Shown piece after piece: positions 62,263-64,000 of a stretch of 64,000 bases of DNA (its first letter is position 1; every line of letters begins with the position of its first letter). The stretch lies in NCBI GenBank assembly GCA_035222895.1, contig JAVYIG010006559.1:1-64000 (forward strand), read 5' to 3'. The stretch comes from Strongylocentrotus droebachiensis (lineage: Eukaryota > Echinodermata > Echinoidea > Camarodonta > Strongylocentrotidae). The translations under genes and the position numbers were made by a program. The notes under the pieces are model-generated. The model was not told the origin of the DNA and did not search any database. It saw only the letters and a program-made list of their open reading frames with translations.

Positions 62263-62759
62263 AGGTAATCCAAAGTTTTGGGAAATTTTGAAAATTGGAT
62301 GGATAGTGATTCTTTAAAATGTTGATACATTTGGATACCCCTGTGGATGTATTATAAGCACTTGAAAATTTAGCCCCTAAAACACTTCTGCTTTTGTGAA
62401 ATTGAATAATCAAATTTACCAGAGTTCCTGGTAAATTTTAAATATTTCAAATAGCACTTAAGGCCATTCCATAGTGGCTGCGACCATGAAAATCTCAGAA
62501 TATGCAGTTCTGATATATAATTTCCAAACAGGAATACCAAATCGGTCGATTGTAGTCAAGAAACATTGTTTTAAAGCTAAAGTAAAATCTGTCTTGAGAG
62601 GGAGCTATGCAACAAAAAGAGTATATCATTTACAATTTCTTCACTTTAGACTCGATTCCAACCGCGACAACGATCATTGAATATTGTAAAATCGCATATA
62701 CTTCCACTATGTTCATTTGAACCAAATTCATGACCCCATACCAAAACTTTGTATTACCT
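62263..62759. mobile_element. TTAA-flanked MITE, AGGTAATNCAAAGTTTTGG family, copy 2
   Basis: TTAA at 62259-62262 and 62760-62763. Ends AGGTAATCCAAAGTTTTGG and CCAAAACTTTGTATTACCT. Same orientation and near the same length as 45378-45878. Confidence 0.92.
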
Positions 62760-64000
62760 TTAAGGCACTAATAGCAAGAAATTACTGATCATTTACTACA
62801 ACTGGGTTAAAAGTGGCAAGTTATGTATATATATAGATCAACGTCTTGCAAAGAAGGTAGGTGCCACAGCTGGAACTTGAACATGGATCATTTGATTAAA
62901 ATTAGAGTCATATTGTTACACTAGACCAAGACACTGACATTGCCTAACATGCTGCACACACATTCAGTGCAACAAAAAGCACAGGATCAGTGAATAATTT
63001 AGCTCAATAATGCATTGAAAGAGCCCTGGATCATCAAAATAGTTTAGATAATGGTAAAGAAAAAAAAACAAAAACAAAAACACAGATTTTGTTGTTGTTG
63101 AATTAATGAAATATCTCTTTCATTATGGTAAAGAAAAAAGAGTTCATATAAAAGTTTTTTTTAAAGATAATTAATTTGTTTGAAATGATTAAAACCTCTC
63201 TCTCATTATGGTAAACAACACTAAAAAACTGGGGGGAAATGACACACAAGACCATAAGTTGAATCAGAGACACGCCATAAGACTATGGTAGAATCAAACA
63301 TGAGAATATATGATACATCTAGTTTGGAGTGACACTCCTTTTCTCCAATAAAGTTTTAAAAACTGAGCCATCCATGTCATAGAAACCATATAAACACTTG
63401 TGAATCAATAGCATAGAAATACACCCTTGATTCCACATGACTTGGATCATTGATTGATCTCAATGTAGAAATGTCAAAGTCAGTTACAGGCACCAATAAT
63501 CTAGACCACAAACTTGATTGACAGGTAACCCGAGTGTCAAAGCCTTTCCAGTTCATTGAAACTATGCAGATCACAGGAAAATGATTTGTGATAATAACAT
63601 GTACAAGGGACTGATTGAATATGATATGGACTTAACTGTTTTAATAATGGAGATCATTAAATTTTAACATAAATTAAATGAATAAAATATATGATTCCGA
63701 ATGAAACTTTCAAACATTGATCTCATGACTTTAAAGGGTAGTCTTGTTGAGCTCTCTAAAATCATCAGTTGGAAGTGTTTACTGGTGCATATTTGTGCAA
63801 TGTTACATTGGTTTCATTATCATATAGTTTTGGTAAGCCCTTCAAAAACTTGTTATCGCATTTCTTTGATTTCTGTTGATACAAAGTGAGATTGATACTA
63901 CAGTAGCAAAGAACATTTTTACTACAAAAGGTGGATTGTTAAAGAGAATGACAGGTACAAATAATTTATTGCCTTGGCCAGGATTTCAATTCCAACAGGC
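62760..64000. other. AT-rich sequence to the window end
   Basis: Several ATTATGGTAAA repeats (about 63123, 63207). No gene recognised. Confidence 0.45.

Larger units (their letters stand above)
47167..64000 (-). other. Upstream syntrophin intron or 5' flank (at least 16.8 kb)
   Basis: Exon A begins inside the protein, so minus-strand sequence to its right must start as intron. I found no PDZ or PH1 first-half coding (no GLGISIKGG-like or NGEDL-like reading on the minus strand). The upstream exons are therefore beyond the window or too diverged to recognise. Confidence 0.6.

Noticed and set aside
47167..64000. PDZ or PH1 first-half exon of syntrophin
   Set aside because: Looked for on the minus strand by motif (GLGISIKGG, GDAILSVNG) and by donor after an EV codon; none found.
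1..64000. tRNA, rRNA or CRISPR arrays
   Set aside because: No cloverleaf, rRNA core or regularly spaced identical repeats were seen; the tandem repeats here have no unique spacers.

Overview
This is an animal nuclear genome window, AT-rich and dominated by introns and transposable elements. I see no prokaryotic gene organisation. The mix of short inverted-repeat transposons, a DIRS-type tyrosine-recombinase retrotransposon and an RTE-like LINE tail, together with long introns, fits a marine invertebrate, most likely a deuterostome such as an echinoderm, hemichordate or cephalochordate. The species cannot be fixed from sequence alone.

One host gene is clear. On the minus strand, five exons (47166-46760, 44890-44748, 10126-9921, 8868-8663, 3974-3882) join with consensus splice sites and compatible phases into the last 350 residues of an alpha/beta-type syntrophin: the second half of the split PH1 domain, PH2 and the C-terminal syntrophin-unique (SU) domain, ending at a TGA. 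The upstream exons (first half of PH1 and the PDZ domain) were not found between 47167 and 64000, so they probably lie beyond the right edge. The introns are 4.7, 1.05, 34.6 and 1.9 kb, plus at least 16.8 kb at the right end. The 3' splice site of the 10126-9921 exon lies in a 166-bp tandem duplication whose intronic copy has lost its AG.

The introns are loaded with mobile DNA. The largest item is a decayed DIRS element (30193-36098, minus strand) with inverted terminal repeats and an internal complementary region that joins the two outer ends. Its RT has lost the catalytic YxDD segment, and its tyrosine recombinase has a stop codon and a missing catalytic Arg. Around it are many non-autonomous elements. 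Nine of several families begin AGG, AGC or AGA next to TTAA (9.6, 20.5, 21.5, 39.6, 43.5, 45.4, 52.1, 54.3 and 62.3 kb), which suggests one TTAA-targeting transposase class. Others have TA, TTA, TAT or TATGTG duplications, and one is a 2-kb internally repetitive element starting CAGGGCCCTG (4642-6629).

Tandem DNA includes GA-rich satellites (11.9-12.1 and 15.5-16.6 kb, the latter with a 511-bp duplication), a 201-bp array that stays open in frame (23.2-24.4 kb), diverged repeats at 25.7-26.4 and 27.4-27.7 kb, and a trinucleotide array at 49.2-49.5 kb. The least explained structures are a short Crypton/ZMYM-like ORF followed by a very strong compound hairpin (50.1-51.1 kb), an isolated near-perfect 109-bp hairpin (20121-20229), and a dispersed family of short palindromes with the core GCCAGAAGGGCATTAA.
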